A DNA stretch of 6,988 nucleotides from positions 1 to 6,988 of the forward strand of contig DNHS01000008.1 in the NCBI GenBank assembly GCA_003485765.1, read 5' to 3'. Within the stretch, counting starts at the first letter, position 1; each line of letters starts with the position of its first letter. Of the stretch, positions 5,902-6,988 are shown in pieces. The DNA is from Candidatus Omnitrophota bacterium. GTDB taxonomy: Bacteria > Omnitrophota > Gorgyraeia > Gorgyraeales > Gorgyraeaceae. A model generated the notes under the pieces. That model did no database searches. It was not told the origin of the DNA and was given only the letters and a program-made list of their open reading frames with translations. Made by a program: the position numbers and the translations under genes.

Positions 5902-6793
5902 ATACCTCCTGAAAGCGCCTCTTTAGTTTAAAGCTCAGCATATTTAATATAAAGGTGAGGATAAAAAGACTCATGCCGCAGGCAAAGATAGTGCGGTATT
6001 CAAGCGTGCCATGCGGGGTATCTCCGAGGCTTATCTGGACGATATAAGCGGTGATGGTTTCGACAGGGACTAAAGGGTTCAAGGTCAACTTTGGCTGCTG
6101 GCCGGCGGCAATGGCCACTATCATTGTTTCGCCTATTGCCCTTGATACCGCGAGGATAAATGCCGCTATAATCCCAGATAATGCCGCGGGCAAAACTATC
6201 CTGAAAGATACCTGCAACCTGTTTGAGCCGACCGCGTACGCGCCTTCCCTCAAACCCATAGGCACAGCCCGCATCGCGTCCTCGCTCAATGAAACAATAA
6301 GCGGGATGATCATAATCCCCATGACCATGCCGCTGGATAAGGCATTGAACCCGCTTAAAGAAGGGATAATCTTCTTTAGAAGAGGCGTTAAAAAAAGAAG
6401 GGCAAAATATCCATATACCACTGTAGGCACCGCCGCCAATATCTCTAATAAAGGCTTGACGATATTCCTTACCTTTAAAGAAGAGTATTCGCTTAAATAA
6501 ACCGCGCCCACCAGGCCTACAGGCATGGCCACCAGCATAGCGATTAGAGTGGTCAGGAATGTTCCGCTAAGCAATGGCAGTATCCCAAAGTGCTTATTGA
6601 TAAAGAGCGGGGTCCACTGGGTATCGGTTAGAAATTTTAAAACCGGCACTTCTTTAAAAAACTCAAAGGTTTCAAAAGACAGGACCAAAATGATCCCCAG
6701 GGTAGTAAACACTGATAAAAGGCTGCAGAAAAAAAGCAGCCTTTCTATCAGCGTTTCTTTTATTTTTAAAAGAACTCTCCTTTTCAATAACAA
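5894..6793 (-). CDS. pstC: Phosphate ABC transporter permease PstC, first copy (TTG start)
   Basis: Inner-membrane permease, 299 aa, partner of PstA1. A basic N-terminus (LLKRRVLLKIK) is followed by a first helix at about 19-40. PstC features are TQWTPLFINKHFGILPLLSGT (58-78), MPVGLVGAVYLSEYSS (90-105), ILAAVPTVVYGYFALLFL (118-135), the EAA-like loop LREGAYAVGSNRLQVSFRIVLP (181-202) and SRAIGETMIVAIAAGQQP (217-234). The first codon is TTG at 6793-6791, one base after the pstS1 stop, with GGAG 7 nt upstream. No ATG or GTG start is available until about residue 85, so a non-ATG start is needed. The second TTG, codon 3, is a close alternative. An extra AAGGAG at codons 4-6 leads to no usual start codon. 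Confidence 0.95.
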   Translation of the reverse strand: MLLKRRVLLKIKETLIERLLFFCSLLSVFTTLGIILVLSFETFEFFKEVPVLKFLTDTQWTPLFINKHFGILPLLSGTFLTTLIAMLVAMPVGLVGAVYLSEYSSLKVRNIVKPLLEILAAVPTVVYGYFALLFLTPLLKKIIPSLSGFNALSSGMVMGIMIIPLIVSLSEDAMRAVPMGLREGAYAVGSNRLQVSFRIVLPAALSGIIAAFILAVSRAIGETMIVAIAAGQQPKLTLNPLVPVETITAYIVQISLGDTPHGTLEYRTIFACGMSLFILTFILNMLSFKLKRRFQEVYE

Positions 6794-6794
6794 A

Positions 6795-6988
6795 TTATTT
6801 CTCCATGCGTAAAAGTTCTGTCATGCTCAGCCCTGCTTTCGCGGCCTTACCGCCAAAGACAGATCCGGTGACGCCTTTTTGAAAACGCCCAAGAGCAGCC
6901 TCGTATGCCTCGCTAGATAAAGGAATATACCCTACTTCCCTTACTAATTCCGCGGCATTCTTAAGATAGAATTCCACAAACTTTTTTA
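6795..6988 (-). CDS. pstS: Phosphate-binding protein PstS, first copy (C-terminal 63 residues only)
   Basis: The frame is open to the window edge and reads KKFVEFYLKNAAELVREVGY onward, then IPLSSEAYEAALGRF, then KGVTGSVFGGKAAKAGLSM and TELLRMEK before TAA. This matches the C-terminal end of the longer PstS subgroup: the F-x-x-F/Y-Y-L...VGYIPL segment is the last strand and helix, and the tail with GTGSVFGG and K-A-G is typical. Translation should begin well upstream of 6988; the GTG at 6977 is internal. As the first visible gene of the operon it is the expected periplasmic partner of PstC1/PstA1. The 1-nt gap to pstC1 is unusually tight for a binding protein and its permease. Confidence 0.9.
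   Translation of the reverse strand, partial: KKFVEFYLKNAAELVREVGYIPLSSEAYEAALGRFQKGVTGSVFGGKAAKAGLSMTELLRMEK
6801..6804 (-). promoter_or_regulatory. Ribosome-binding site that sets the TTG start of pstC1
   Basis: GGAG on the minus strand in the last pstS1 codons (Met-Glu), 7 nt before the TTG at 6793. It favours the first TTG over the second, which would be 13 nt away. Confidence 0.6.

Noticed and set aside
6051..6500. Plus-strand open frame of 149 codons
   Set aside because: Antisense to pstC1 over its conserved permease loop; no start-site signal and no family match.

Overview
The window is a phosphate-uptake region with every gene on the minus strand, so transcription runs from high to low coordinates. 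It carries parts of two Pst-type phosphate ABC transporters in tandem. In transcription order they are: the end of a first phosphate-binding protein (pstS1, 6988-6795), pstC1, pstA1, pstB, phoU, a LOG-family (lonely-guy/PpnN-like) Rossmann protein, a second phosphate-binding protein (pstS2), pstC2, and the start of pstA2, which runs off the left edge.

The first block (6988-3616) is very compact. Adjacent genes overlap by 1-8 nt or are 1 nt apart, and each ribosome-binding site lies at or inside the end of the gene before, which points to one translationally coupled transcript. PstC1 and PstA1 form the membrane channel and PstB drives it. PhoU is the usual negative partner linking transporter state to a PhoR-type sensor. 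No phoR/phoB genes lie in the window. The LOG gene follows phoU after 40 nt and may be on the same transcript or have its own promoter.

Between LOG and pstS2 lies a 111-nt control region. It holds a 15-nt perfect palindrome that may be a weak terminator, three 11-bp direct repeats (two identical) containing TTTAC(A/C) cores that look like a PhoB/PhoP box, AT-rich -10 candidates, and a strong GGGAGG ribosome-binding site for pstS2. The second block therefore looks like a separately phosphate-controlled operon, pstS2-pstC2-pstA2. A second pstB may follow outside the window. The pstC2/pstA2 junction is made almost entirely of a REP-like inverted-repeat element that supplies the stop codon of pstC2 and the ribosome-binding site and start codon of pstA2.

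The organism looks like a Gram-negative-type bacterium: PstS2 has a Sec signal peptide without a lipobox. Composition is moderately AT-rich, with many ATA, AGA and AGG codons. The REP-like element, with TTCGAC and CTCAGGATGAACCCTGA cores, resembles dispersed repeats I associate with uncultured lineages such as Omnitrophota and some Desulfobacterota/Nitrospirota; this placement is a guess. Most of the window is ordinary phosphate-uptake biology. The unusual parts are the tandem unlike Pst systems, the LOG gene between them, and the repeat-built gene junction. No stretch above 300 nt lacks a gene, and no RNA gene, CRISPR array or plus-strand gene was seen.
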